A stretch of 64,000 bases of DNA. It comes from Cedecea neteri NBRC 105707 = ATCC 33855 (GTDB taxonomy: Bacteria; Pseudomonadota; Gammaproteobacteria; Enterobacterales; Enterobacteriaceae). Location of the stretch: assembly GCF_001571265.1 (NCBI RefSeq), contig NZ_BCTL01000031.1, positions 1 through 64,000 of the forward strand, given 5' to 3'. The notes beneath the pieces were generated by a model, which saw nothing but the letters and a program-made list of their open reading frames with translations, did not search any database and was not told the DNA's origin. A program made the position numbers and the translations under genes. This document shows, piece after piece, positions 43,084 to 52,013 of this stretch; position 1 is the stretch's first letter, and every line of letters starts with the position of its first letter.

Positions 43084-43812
43084 ATGGATTTACTGGCAAA
43101 TATTAGTGTCCTGAAATTAGTCGCAACTGCGATTATTGGATATGTTGTAAAAATGGTACTGGACTGGGCAATTAAAATTTTTGTAAGTCCACGTCCCACA
43201 AGGAAGTATCGCTTTGATAAAATCTCTTGCGAAACTAAAGTCGATATTCTGGATAAGATAAAAGCATTGGTAATGGCCGAAAGTGATAGTCCGGATGCAT
43301 CAAAATCTGCCATTCGTATTCAGATTAAGTTCTTGTATGAGCAAATGGGGATATACCTTCCGGTCTGGCATTGCCATCAGCTGATTGCCTGTATGGCACA
43401 GGAAAACATTGGTTCCCAGGATGTTTGGCTAAATGGTTTTCTGAAAAATCCGGTGATCGGACGGTGTCCAGTAGAAGGTTTTTATATAAATAAAAAAGCA
43501 GTTAAGTGGTCTTACGTTGCGATAGCATTATTTAGCATGATTTCTATCTCAGTACTTGTTTATGCCGGACTAAGTACACTACAAGCGCTTTTACATACAA
43601 AGCAGGAATTCCAGTTCTTCATGTTTTTATTAATTTATTCTGTTGCAATCACTTTCTTTATTGGTTTGTCAGTCAATGAGGTTGAAAATATCTGGCTGGG
43701 CGTAAAATTTGGCAAAATATTTGAGCGCTGGGTGCGGGATACAATCACATCTTCGGAGCCTGGTGTTTCAACAGTAATAACACCGCCACTAAAGCTTCAT
43801 CATGAGGAATAA
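43084..43812 (+). CDS. Unknown three-helix membrane protein inserted between tssA and tssF
   Basis: The 242-residue protein has an N-terminal hydrophobic segment (about 10-30) and two more at about 143-165 and 178-200, with a cytoplasmic-looking middle domain. No family recognised. It is AT-rich compared with tssA and tssF, and its stop abuts the tssF start, so it is embedded in the operon. GGAGAAGGCT precedes the ATG. It could be an immunity or accessory factor acquired after the core cluster formed. Confidence 0.6.
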   Translation: MDLLANISVLKLVATAIIGYVVKMVLDWAIKIFVSPRPTRKYRFDKISCETKVDILDKIKALVMAESDSPDASKSAIRIQIKFLYEQMGIYLPVWHCHQLIACMAQENIGSQDVWLNGFLKNPVIGRCPVEGFYINKKAVKWSYVAIALFSMISISVLVYAGLSTLQALLHTKQEFQFFMFLLIYSVAITFFIGLSVNEVENIWLGVKFGKIFERWVRDTITSSEPGVSTVITPPLKLHHEE

Positions 43813-45576
43813 ATGGAAGATTTAACCCTGCGTTATTACGATTCGGAAATGCGCTACCTCCGTGAAGCCGCGAAAGAATTTGCCCAAACCCACCCGGATC
43901 GGGCCGCGATGCTGGATCTGGATAAGGCCGGCACACCCGATCCCTATGTCGAGCGCCTTTTCGAAGGCTTTGCTTTTTCGATGGGACGGCTGCGGGAGAA
44001 AATTGATGACGATCTGCCGGAACTGACCGAAGGGCTGGTCAGCATGCTCTGGCCACACTACCTGCGTACCATTCCGTCGCTCTCGGTAGTGGCGTTCACG
44101 CCTGCACTTCAGGCGGTGAAGATGGCAGAAGTGATGCCCGCAGGACTGGAAGTGTACTCCCGCCCGGTGGGACCACAGAATACGGTCTGCCGCTACCGCA
44201 CTACCCGCGAGGTGATGCTCAACCCGCTGAACATCTCAGGGGTGACCATGACCACCGAGCCTGACGGTCGCTCGCTGCTGCGGATGCGTTTTGCCTGCAG
44301 CACGCAGGCGGACTGGTCCCATGCTGACCTCAGTCACCTGAATCTCTATCTCGGCGCGGATGCACCCGTCAGCAGCCAGCTGCACCTGATGCTGACCAGG
44401 CGTCACGCAGCTCTGTACATGCGCCTGCCCGGGCAGACCGACCGCATTCGCCTTGACGGGTACTTCTCGCCGGGAGGATTTGCAGAGGAAGACGGATTGT
44501 GGCCAAAAGGGGATACCGCCTTCAGTGGCTACCAGCTGCTGCTGGAGTATTTCACCTTTCGCGACAAGTTTATGTTCGTCCATCTCAACGGCCTGGACGG
44601 CATTACGCCGCCTGCCGGGGCAGAGTATTTCGACATCGAAGTCGTGTTCAGCACGCCGTGGCCATCTGACCTGCCGGTCACCGATGACGCGGTTCGTCTG
44701 CACTGTGTGCCGGTGATTAACCTGTTCACCCTGGAAGCTGATCCACTCACCATCACCGGGCTTGAAAGTGAGTATCTGCTGCGCCCCAAACGACTGCAGG
44801 ACGGACACACCGAAATTTATGCCGTGGATTCGGTCACCGGCTCAAACCGCACCCGTGATGCCGAATACGTCCCGTTCAGCAGCTTCCGCCACAAGGGCGG
44901 GATGATGCGCCGTCACGCCCCGCCACGGTATTACCACACCCGCGTTAAGCGCGGGGTCACCGGACTGTATGACACCTGGCTTATCCTCGGTGGTCACCAG
45001 TGGGAGGATGACCGGTTGTTTGAGCGCGAAGCGGTGTCGCTGCAAATCACCGGCACCAACGGTCAGTTACCACGCCGGGCGCTGCAGAGCACGCTGCTTG
45101 ACCGCTGTGAGCAGGTGGTACAGACGCCGCTGACGGTGAAAAACCTCTGCAAACCCACGCTGCCGGTTTACCCGCCTGCGGAAGACCGTTTCCACTGGCG
45201 GGTACTGAGCCACCTCGGTTCCGGGTTCCTGAACATGATGAGCACCGCCGAAGTGCTGCGCGGGACGCTGGCGCTCTATAACTGGCAGGAAGATGAACTG
45301 AACACCCGCCGTCTGGAGGCGATTCAGCATGTGGAGCACCACCGCCTGCAGCGCTTTGAGCAGGGCTATCTGCTGCGGGGCCTGGATATTGAAGTGACCC
45401 TCGACAGCAACGGCTTCACCGGCGAGGGGGATATTCACCTGTTCGGTGAAATGCTCAACCGGTTCTTTGCGCTGTATGCCGACATGAACCAGTTTAACCA
45501 GCTCACCCTCATCGTACAGCCAGAAGGAAAATGCATCCGGTGGAAAGAGAATCACAGTCCACACCTGCCCGGCTGA
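43813..45576 (+). CDS. tssF: T6SS baseplate wedge protein TssF
   Basis: The 587-residue protein has the conserved TssF start MEDLTLRYYDSEMRYLREAAKEF and further motifs FEGFAFSMGRLREKIDDDLPEL and FGEMLNRFFALYADMNQFNQL. TssF pairs with TssG in the baseplate wedge. It overlaps tssG by 46 bp in another frame. Confidence 0.96.
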   Translation: MEDLTLRYYDSEMRYLREAAKEFAQTHPDRAAMLDLDKAGTPDPYVERLFEGFAFSMGRLREKIDDDLPELTEGLVSMLWPHYLRTIPSLSVVAFTPALQAVKMAEVMPAGLEVYSRPVGPQNTVCRYRTTREVMLNPLNISGVTMTTEPDGRSLLRMRFACSTQADWSHADLSHLNLYLGADAPVSSQLHLMLTRRHAALYMRLPGQTDRIRLDGYFSPGGFAEEDGLWPKGDTAFSGYQLLLEYFTFRDKFMFVHLNGLDGITPPAGAEYFDIEVVFSTPWPSDLPVTDDAVRLHCVPVINLFTLEADPLTITGLESEYLLRPKRLQDGHTEIYAVDSVTGSNRTRDAEYVPFSSFRHKGGMMRRHAPPRYYHTRVKRGVTGLYDTWLILGGHQWEDDRLFEREAVSLQITGTNGQLPRRALQSTLLDRCEQVVQTPLTVKNLCKPTLPVYPPAEDRFHWRVLSHLGSGFLNMMSTAEVLRGTLALYNWQEDELNTRRLEAIQHVEHHRLQRFEQGYLLRGLDIEVTLDSNGFTGEGDIHLFGEMLNRFFALYADMNQFNQLTLIVQPEGKCIRWKENHSPHLPG

Positions 45577-46634
45577 TGGTGCGGCTACGGCAGTACCTGC
45601 CGTACATGAACTTTTATCGCTTCTGCCAGGTACTGGAGCAGAGCCAGCCGGGTAAACCGGTTATCGGCAGCAGCTGGCAGGTGCGTCATGAGCCGGTACG
45701 CTTCCGGCCGCATCCGGGCATGGGCTTCCCGGCGTCTGAAATCAAAGGGATTGAGCCGCCTGAGCATTCGTATCTGCCGCCGACGGTGCGCATCACCTTT
45801 ATGGGGCTCTACGGCGTGGAGTCTCCGCTGCCGACGCACTATATCGACGACATCACCCAACGCCGGGAAGGGTATGAAGCGACCGCGGGTTTCCTCGACA
45901 TCTTCAACCACCGGCTGATTGCTCAGTACTATCGCATCTGGCGTAAATACTCGTACCCGGCGACCTTTGAAGAGGGTGGGAAGGACAAAACCTCACAGTA
46001 CCTGCTGGGCCTGGCGGGCCTCGGCATTGACGGCTGTGCACAAAATATTGCCACCCCGACCTCACGCTTTCTGGCGCTGCTGCCGGTTATGTTGTTGCCC
46101 GGACGTACTGCAGAAGGTATGACCTCGCTGGTGCGCCTGCTGGCACCCAATACGCAGGCGAAAATCTGGCACCACGACAAACGCCGTGTGCCGCTGAAGA
46201 AGCCCCTGGCTATGAGCGTGCGCCAGCCTGTCACCCTGACAAACCGTCCGGTGATGGGCAGTTATGCCACTGACGTCAACAGCCAGGTGCTGATGCGCCT
46301 CACTACCTCTGACCCGGCTGAAGCACAGAGCTGGTTACCGGGCGGGGAGCTTCACACGGACCTGATGGCGCTGCTGCACGTGTATCTTGGGGCCCGGCTC
46401 GATGTCCGTCTGCAGCTGTGTGTCGACCGTGGCCTGCTGCCGGACGCGACGATGAGCAGTCAGCCCAGAGCTGGCGCGGTGCAACTGGGCCGTACTGCCG
46501 TGATGCGACCGCTGAATGCGGCCAGGACCGCATCACACCCCAAAACAATCACCATTAATCTGGGCCGCTATGAGCGGGTTCAGGAAAATCTTCACCGCAG
46601 GGAGACCGATGAACATGGCGAGTACCGCTGGTAA
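45531..46634 (+). CDS. tssG: T6SS baseplate wedge protein TssG
   Basis: The 367-residue protein has TssG features (YLPYMNFYRFCQVLEQ; PPTVRITFMGLYGVESPLPTHY; FLDIFNHRLIAQYYRIWRKY). It forms the wedge with TssF and binds TssK. The long overlap with tssF is unusual, but the start ATG at 45531 gives a normal N-terminus, and an internal ATG at 45576 (MVRLRQYL) would lose little. Confidence 0.94.
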   Translation: MHPVERESQSTPARLMVRLRQYLPYMNFYRFCQVLEQSQPGKPVIGSSWQVRHEPVRFRPHPGMGFPASEIKGIEPPEHSYLPPTVRITFMGLYGVESPLPTHYIDDITQRREGYEATAGFLDIFNHRLIAQYYRIWRKYSYPATFEEGGKDKTSQYLLGLAGLGIDGCAQNIATPTSRFLALLPVMLLPGRTAEGMTSLVRLLAPNTQAKIWHHDKRRVPLKKPLAMSVRQPVTLTNRPVMGSYATDVNSQVLMRLTTSDPAEAQSWLPGGELHTDLMALLHVYLGARLDVRLQLCVDRGLLPDATMSSQPRAGAVQLGRTAVMRPLNAARTASHPKTITINLGRYERVQENLHRRETDEHGEYRW

Positions 46635-47151
46635 ATTCCCCCTGGTGGCACTGGCCACAGGTATCACACTGATGCTCGCAGGCTGTGGGCTGACCCAGAG
46701 CGTCACGGACGGCACCGTCGCCGTGACCAAATCGATTTTTTATAAGCAGATAAAGACCCTGCATCTGGATATTCGTGCCCGTGAGGCCGTTAACAGCAAC
46801 GCCGGCGGCGTGCCGTTGTCCACGGTGGTGCGCATCTACCAGCTTAAGGACAGGAAAACCTTCGACACCACGGACTATCCGTCACTGTTTAAGACTGACA
46901 GTCAGGCCATTAAAGCAGACCTGGTTGCGGAGAAAGACATCCACCTGCAACCGGGCGGGGCGGTCACGGTCGATATGCCGATGGAGGAAAGTGCGCAGTA
47001 CGTGGCGGTGGCCGGGATGTTTATGTCCCCGGACCAGAAGAACAACACCTGGCGGGTGGTACTGAACCGTGATGACCTTGATCCGGATAAAGCCCGGGTG
47101 ATTGAAGCAGGTAACAACCGCCTGACCCTGAAGGCGCTGAAAGATGATTGA
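46609..47151 (+). CDS. tssJ: T6SS outer-membrane lipoprotein TssJ
   Basis: The 180-residue lipoprotein has a signal peptide and lipobox LMLAGC, and the TssJ beta-sandwich pattern (IRAREAVNSNAGGVPLSTVV; RIYQLKDRKTFDTTDY). It anchors the TssM periplasmic end to the outer membrane. ATG 46609 follows CAGGGAGACCG and overlaps the end of tssG by 26 bp; 46615 is an alternative. Confidence 0.93.
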   Translation: MNMASTAGKFPLVALATGITLMLAGCGLTQSVTDGTVAVTKSIFYKQIKTLHLDIRAREAVNSNAGGVPLSTVVRIYQLKDRKTFDTTDYPSLFKTDSQAIKADLVAEKDIHLQPGGAVTVDMPMEESAQYVAVAGMFMSPDQKNNTWRVVLNRDDLDPDKARVIEAGNNRLTLKALKDD

Positions 47152-47605
47152 GCCATCCCGTCCTTCACTGTATGAAATGCTTTACGGCAACTTTACCGGC
47201 GGGCTCGACCTGCATCAGGTCAGCGAGCAGAACCAGACCATCCTGTCTGTGCTGGACAATATGCAGCGTATTCTGAACTGCCGTGCCGGGACGCTGGCAC
47301 ATCTGCCTGATTACGGCCTGCCGGATATGACAAAAATACTGCAGGGCATGCCGGGTACCGCCCATGAGCTGATGGGTACCCTGTCGGTTGTTCTGCTCAA
47401 ATATGAGCCGCGTCTGAAAAAAATTACCGTAGTCCTGCTGGAGCAGAACATCCCCGGCGAGTTGCGTTATGCCATTGATGTTGAACTCAGGGGCATTGGC
47501 CTCGTGCGTTACGGTACTGAGTTTATGCCCGAAGGGCGGGTCCTGTTGAGACATCTTAAACAACAGCGTTATTTCGACACGATAACGCCGACTGGGAAGA
47601 TGTGA
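47144..47605 (+). CDS. tssE: T6SS baseplate gp25-like protein TssE
   Basis: The 153-residue gp25-like protein starts MIEPSRPSLYEMLYGNFTGG and contains QRILNCRAGTLAHLPDYGLPD, the hallmark of TssE. It nucleates the sheath on the baseplate. It overlaps tssJ by 8 bp. It is the last gene of the structural core before unrelated insertions. Confidence 0.95.
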   Translation: MIEPSRPSLYEMLYGNFTGGLDLHQVSEQNQTILSVLDNMQRILNCRAGTLAHLPDYGLPDMTKILQGMPGTAHELMGTLSVVLLKYEPRLKKITVVLLEQNIPGELRYAIDVELRGIGLVRYGTEFMPEGRVLLRHLKQQRYFDTITPTGKM

Positions 47606-47862
47606 AACAGCAGTTTCTGGATAAGGTTGCTCTGCTGGAACCTGCGTAAGGAGTTTTCCCAGGTCGAACTCAGCAGATTTATCGATTAGGTGGAGTGTCA
47701 CCACGGACAGGTTGGATATATTGCTGACCCGATGGCGCTTCAGTATCTGCAGAGTCTCGAATATGCAGAAAGCGAAGCCGCATAACATCATATTCTGAAA
47801 TTTTGACAGCGTAACTATTGCAGGGCTCCGCTGATGCACTGCACATAAATGGATAATATTGT
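47606..47862 (+). pseudogene. Region of decayed coding fragments after tssE
   Basis: Two short frames look like C-terminal remnants of genes. One ends DWEDVKQQFLDKVALLEPA at 47649, entering from within tssE in another frame. The other runs from about 47687 to 47784 and ends YLQSLEYAESEAA. Neither has a convincing start or family. They suggest that genes once lay here and were lost before or when the helicase gene arrived. Confidence 0.35.
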
Positions 47863-49689
47863 ATGGCGAAATTAATGACGTCCCTGACGCTATGTTCCGG
47901 GAGAATGACGCACGGGGAGCGACGTGTAGCCCAGCGCCTTGAATCATATCTTGGGGAGGACTGTCTTATCTGGTATGACATTCCGGTGGGGCGGGAATAC
48001 AGGCATCCTGACTTTGTTATTATCGATCCCGCAAACGGCCTTATTTTTCTTGAAGTCAAAGACTGGAAGCTAAGCACCCTTCAGCATATTAACCCGCAAA
48101 CTGTTACACTCCTTACTGCGCAGGGAGAAAAGCAGGAACAAAATCCGCTGGTACAGGTCAGGGAATATGCCTGTGCGACCGTCGAGTCGTTATCCCGTGA
48201 GTCGAAACTGCAGCAAAATACGGGCCTGTACAAAGGTAAGCTTAATATTGCCTGGGCTTATGGTGTTGTTTTTACCAATATCACCCGCCAGCAACTGACC
48301 TCCCTCTCAGCCGACGGGGCAATAGAATCCATATTTCCCCGGGCACTGACGATTTGTCAGGATGAAATGACTGAGTCTGTCTCTTTATCTGCTTTTCGTT
48401 CTAAAATTTCCGGATTATTTACCACCCGATTCAGACCGGTAGTCACTCCGGTAGTCAGGGATATTCTCCGCCAGCATTTGTTCCCGGAGATTGCTATTCG
48501 GACGAAGAAAAAAAGTAATCCGGTCCGCAGAGTAATGGACCTGCAGCAGGAGGTTCTGGCCCGTAACCTCGGGGAAGGGCACCGCGTCATCCATGGTGTG
48601 GCGGGTTCCGGCAAGACACTGATTTTACTCTACCGTTGTCTGTATCTTTCAGAAACGACAACGCGTCCTGTATTAGTGCTCTGTTTTAATATTATCCTGG
48701 CAAACTATATCCGTGAATGCATTGCTGAAAGAGGACTGTCGGGTAAAGTGCATGTGTATCATTTCCATGACTGGTGTGCGTATGCTGTCCGAAAATTTAA
48801 ACTCAATGTCAGTCGGGAAGGGCTGTTCTTTGATAACTGTTTTGCCGCGCTGGAAAATGCGGTTAACAATGGAGCCGTGACAGATAGTGGTTATGATGCC
48901 GTGCTGATTGACGAGGGACATGATTTTGACCAGCGCTGGCTTTCATTAATCGCCCGACTGTTTGATAACACAACCCGTTCACTGTTGCTGATGTACGATG
49001 ATGCGCAGTCACTGTACCGACGTGAGAGAGCACTTAACTTTTCGCTGGCGAGTGTGGGTATCCAGGCCCAGGGACGCACGTCTGTTCTTCGGGTTAACTA
49101 TCGTAATCCCTGCCGCATTCTCAATTTCGCTTACGCCTTCTCACGTGACTATTTTGAAAGTCATCATAATCAGGAACTCCCTCTGGTGCTGCCGGAAGCC
49201 TGCGGAGAGGAGGGTGATATTCCTGATATTGAATTATGCCAGTCTGAAGCGGAGGAGGCCCGTCGTGTTGTGGCATGGCTTAAGGAGCAACACGCGGTTG
49301 CAGGCCGCTGGGGAGATATGGCTGTACTGTGCCCGACACGTTATTCAGCAGAAAGGCTCATCTTATTGCTGGAGCAGCATAAGATACCCACTGCCATCAG
49401 CTTTACCACCGGGGATAAAAAAGCCTATTCATATCGCGACGATTTTGTACACCTCATGACCTTCCAGAGCAGTAAAGGTCTTGAATTTCCTTACGTTGCC
49501 GTCATCAATGCGTCTTTTGTTCATAAATCTGCTGAGGATGAGTGGGAAGCCATCCCGGCGCTATATGTAGCTTTTACGCGCGCGACGCGTTCGCTACTGG
49601 TGACTTGCTACAAAGAAAACAGCATCAGTCGTCAACTGACAAAATTTGCCGGTGTGGATCTGGAGGAGGAACAGGATGACTATGCATAA
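47863..49689 (+). CDS. NERD-domain nuclease fused to a UvrD/Rep-type helicase
   Basis: The 608-residue protein has an N-terminal NERD domain (about 18-115; GERRVAQRLESYLGED, HPDFVIIDP, IFLEVKDWK with D...ExK). A superfamily 1 helicase core follows: Walker A GVAGSGKTL (near residue 250), Walker B VLIDEGHDF (near 350), motif VI YVAFTRATRSLL. Such fusions are known and are suspected of acting in DNA repair or defence; none is a T6SS part. It is AT-richer than tss genes, overlaps the next T6SS gene by 14 bp, and sits inside the cluster. All key motifs look intact. Starts at 47863 or 47875 are possible. Confidence 0.8.
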   Translation: MAKLMTSLTLCSGRMTHGERRVAQRLESYLGEDCLIWYDIPVGREYRHPDFVIIDPANGLIFLEVKDWKLSTLQHINPQTVTLLTAQGEKQEQNPLVQVREYACATVESLSRESKLQQNTGLYKGKLNIAWAYGVVFTNITRQQLTSLSADGAIESIFPRALTICQDEMTESVSLSAFRSKISGLFTTRFRPVVTPVVRDILRQHLFPEIAIRTKKKSNPVRRVMDLQQEVLARNLGEGHRVIHGVAGSGKTLILLYRCLYLSETTTRPVLVLCFNIILANYIRECIAERGLSGKVHVYHFHDWCAYAVRKFKLNVSREGLFFDNCFAALENAVNNGAVTDSGYDAVLIDEGHDFDQRWLSLIARLFDNTTRSLLLMYDDAQSLYRRERALNFSLASVGIQAQGRTSVLRVNYRNPCRILNFAYAFSRDYFESHHNQELPLVLPEACGEEGDIPDIELCQSEAEEARRVVAWLKEQHAVAGRWGDMAVLCPTRYSAERLILLLEQHKIPTAISFTTGDKKAYSYRDDFVHLMTFQSSKGLEFPYVAVINASFVHKSAEDEWEAIPALYVAFTRATRSLLVTCYKENSISRQLTKFAGVDLEEEQDDYA

Positions 49690-51055
49690 AACATTAAAAA
49701 CCGGTAGCGACCCACGCATGCTGGCGGATTATGCCACCCTGCGCGATGAGCTGAGTAAGCTGGTTCATCCAGCTCGCCCGGATGTGAACTGGCAGTATGT
49801 CGAAAAACACTGTCTTTCACTGTTTGAGCAGAACGGTGTGGAGCTGCAGACGGCAGCCTGGTATACGCTCGCGCGTACGCAACTGGCCGGCCTGTTCGGC
49901 CTCAATGAAGGGCTGGCGATACTCGAGGCCCTGATAAGCCATCAGTGGGGGGCGCTGTGGCCGCAGCCAGTCCATGCCCGAATGGAAATCCTCAGCAGTC
50001 TGAGTCAGCGTCTGCAGCAACGGATGCGCTCGCTCCCGCTAAATTACAGCGACCTCGGTCAGCTGTACCGGGCGGAACAATTGCTTACCGGTTTGGGGAC
50101 GATACTGGAGCGGCTGGAGCTTAAACATCTGAGCCAGCTCGATACCCTGCGTACTTTGATGCACAACAGTGCTTTCAGGCTGGAAAACAGCGATGGCATA
50201 ACCAGCACCGGGTTGAACATTCAGCCTGGTATTGTGTTGCCTGCCACCGTGATGAATGCTGCGACAGCAGCTTCGAGGAACCTTACTGGTAGTCCCGCTG
50301 AAGATACGCCAGACAGTGTGGTTAAGTGGGTGTATGTCGCGCAACCGGAACAGCAGCCAAACATAGAATTGCTGGCAACTATGCTTACCCCGGTAAAAAA
50401 ATGGAAATCCTTCGTCGCCGGGGTATGTACCATGCTGGCGGTAGGTGCAGCAACGGTATGGAGCTGGCAGTTTCTTCACCGGTCTGACCCGCTACAGACT
50501 CAGCTTGCTGCTTCACTGGCTCCGCTCCCTGCACCTCTCGCGCCTGAAGCGCTGGATATATTGCGTCAGCAATCTCTGTCATCACAAACAGGAATAGCAG
50601 AAACACAACAGCAGCTTGCCCGACTGGATAAATTGCCCCCTGACTGGAATATTACTTACAGCCGAAAACTTACAGAACAGGCTCTGATGCTGTGGCCGGA
50701 ACAGGCTAAGCCTCAGGTACAAAAGTGGCAGCAACAACTTTATTCTTCCGCATTACCGACAGAACAACTCAATGGCTGGCATCAGGGGATGACAACGTTA
50801 CAAAAACTGAGTGACCACCTGAACGGACTTGATGAGCAGAAGGGCAAATACATGACGGTCAGCGAACTGAAGTCCGTTGTATTTTCCATTCGACAGTCTT
50901 TTAACCAGTCCATACCGGCTGAAGAGCAACTACGGGCATTGTCAGAAAATCCTGCTGGAGTACCTTTACCTGCCGCTGCGAGGTCTCAACTGGAGATGCA
51001 TCTGAAACAACTGGCAGCCCGCTATGCTGAAATAAAACAGAATACATCCGAGTAA
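49676..51055 (+). CDS. T6SS ImpA/VasL-domain membrane protein (TssA-like)
   Basis: The 459-residue protein has an ImpA N-terminal domain (about 15-130; VHPARPDVNWQYVEKHCLSLF), one transmembrane helix at about 243-265 (FVAGVCTMLAVGAATVW), and a C-terminal VasL-type domain (SVVFSIRQSFNQ). These proteins resemble the membrane-bound TssA-like TagA types that hold the extended sheath end. ATG 49676 follows GGAGGAGGAACAGG. Its translation probably depends on the overlapping helicase gene, which is odd for a T6SS component. Confidence 0.8.
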   Translation: MTMHKTLKTGSDPRMLADYATLRDELSKLVHPARPDVNWQYVEKHCLSLFEQNGVELQTAAWYTLARTQLAGLFGLNEGLAILEALISHQWGALWPQPVHARMEILSSLSQRLQQRMRSLPLNYSDLGQLYRAEQLLTGLGTILERLELKHLSQLDTLRTLMHNSAFRLENSDGITSTGLNIQPGIVLPATVMNAATAASRNLTGSPAEDTPDSVVKWVYVAQPEQQPNIELLATMLTPVKKWKSFVAGVCTMLAVGAATVWSWQFLHRSDPLQTQLAASLAPLPAPLAPEALDILRQQSLSSQTGIAETQQQLARLDKLPPDWNITYSRKLTEQALMLWPEQAKPQVQKWQQQLYSSALPTEQLNGWHQGMTTLQKLSDHLNGLDEQKGKYMTVSELKSVVFSIRQSFNQSIPAEEQLRALSENPAGVPLPAAARSQLEMHLKQLAARYAEIKQNTSE

Positions 51056-51061
51056 AAAATC

Positions 51062-51709
51062 ATGGTTGATTCAGTCTGTTATCGTAATAACCGTGCCAGG
51101 TGGACCGTCGGGGATTTAACCTTTTTGGAAAATAACTATTCTTCCTTGCCTGTCGAAGAGATTGCTGTGCGACTGGGGCGGACACCAGGCGCAGTGAGGC
51201 TTATGGCAGACAATCTTGGGTGCCGCAAAAAGAAAAGTGCACCGTGGAGTGAGGTTGAAATGGATATTATTCGTGAACATTACTCCCGAGGTACAGAGGC
51301 CAGGTTCCTGACACAACTACTTCCAGGAAGAAGTATTAGTGCGATCTTTTCAATGGCGGAGACGCTGGGAGTGCAAAGTGGTCGTTTCTGGCGGGAAGTG
51401 GAACTCGATATTCTTAAAGCGGACTATCCCCGGATGGGGGTGTCGGTAACTGAGCATCTGCCAGGAAGAAATGCAGTATCCGTCAGAATAATGGCAAAGA
51501 GGCTGGGGCTAAAGAAGTCACGGGACAGCAACGTCGGTTTTCGTCCCTGGAGTGATGAAGAATGGACTCTGCTGGAAAAGAATATGCATCTGAGTGTGGC
51601 TGAGCAACAGGCTACTTTGTTTTCATACAGAACAAAAAGAGCGGTGGAAAAGGCACGCGAACGTTTGCTCAAAAAAAAACGCGACCTTGCTAGGGATACT
51701 ACGCCGTGA
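51062..51709 (+). CDS. Protein with four tandem Myb/SANT-like DNA-binding repeats
   Basis: The 215-residue protein is built almost wholly of four repeats of about 45 residues (about 12-53, 60-103, 108-149, 161-203). Each has W-(S/T)-x-x-(E/D) at the start, a 'Y-x-x-x' turn and an 'LGRTPGAVRxMAxxLG'-like helix, as in GcrA- or HNH-associated Myb-like motifs. It is basic and should bind DNA. It starts 6 bp after the VasL-type gene, so it may be a regulator of the T6SS or the ICE. Function not established. Confidence 0.6.
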   Translation: MVDSVCYRNNRARWTVGDLTFLENNYSSLPVEEIAVRLGRTPGAVRLMADNLGCRKKKSAPWSEVEMDIIREHYSRGTEARFLTQLLPGRSISAIFSMAETLGVQSGRFWREVELDILKADYPRMGVSVTEHLPGRNAVSVRIMAKRLGLKKSRDSNVGFRPWSDEEWTLLEKNMHLSVAEQQATLFSYRTKRAVEKARERLLKKKRDLARDTTP

Positions 51710-51791
51710 TGTATCAGACGATATCCAGGGCTGGCTGGTAAACCGGCTGCGCGATCTGCTGCCATGGAAAGCTGATCTCACATCAACTTAA
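51700..51791 (+). pseudogene. Possible transposase C-terminal remnant (IS66-like)
   Basis: Just after the Myb-like gene, in another frame, a short stretch reads GWLVNRLRDLLPWKADL and stops at 51791. The 'VNR-x-x-x-LLPW' ending resembles the C-terminus of IS66-family transposases. The match is short and the call is weak. Confidence 0.25.
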
Positions 51792-52013
51792 GCGTCAAGA
51801 AGGTCTGGATGTGGCTCTTACAGAAGAGAGGAGTCCTGAATTTCAGAAAAATAATTCTAATTTACATATTATTAAGTGATTTCTCCTTACACAATTATAG
51901 TCTTTGCTCATGCTCGTTCTGCACATAAAAACATCATTGATCAGATGATTATTGGATTGTATATTTGTACAGGCTGGGTATTAAAACAGGTTATTAATAA
52001 CTAAGGTGGGTCA
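51792..52013. other. AT-rich intergenic region before the frameshifted pair
   Basis: These roughly 220 bp are AT-rich and contain no gene. They probably hold the promoter for the gene starting at 52014, though I cannot fix its elements. Confidence 0.4.
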
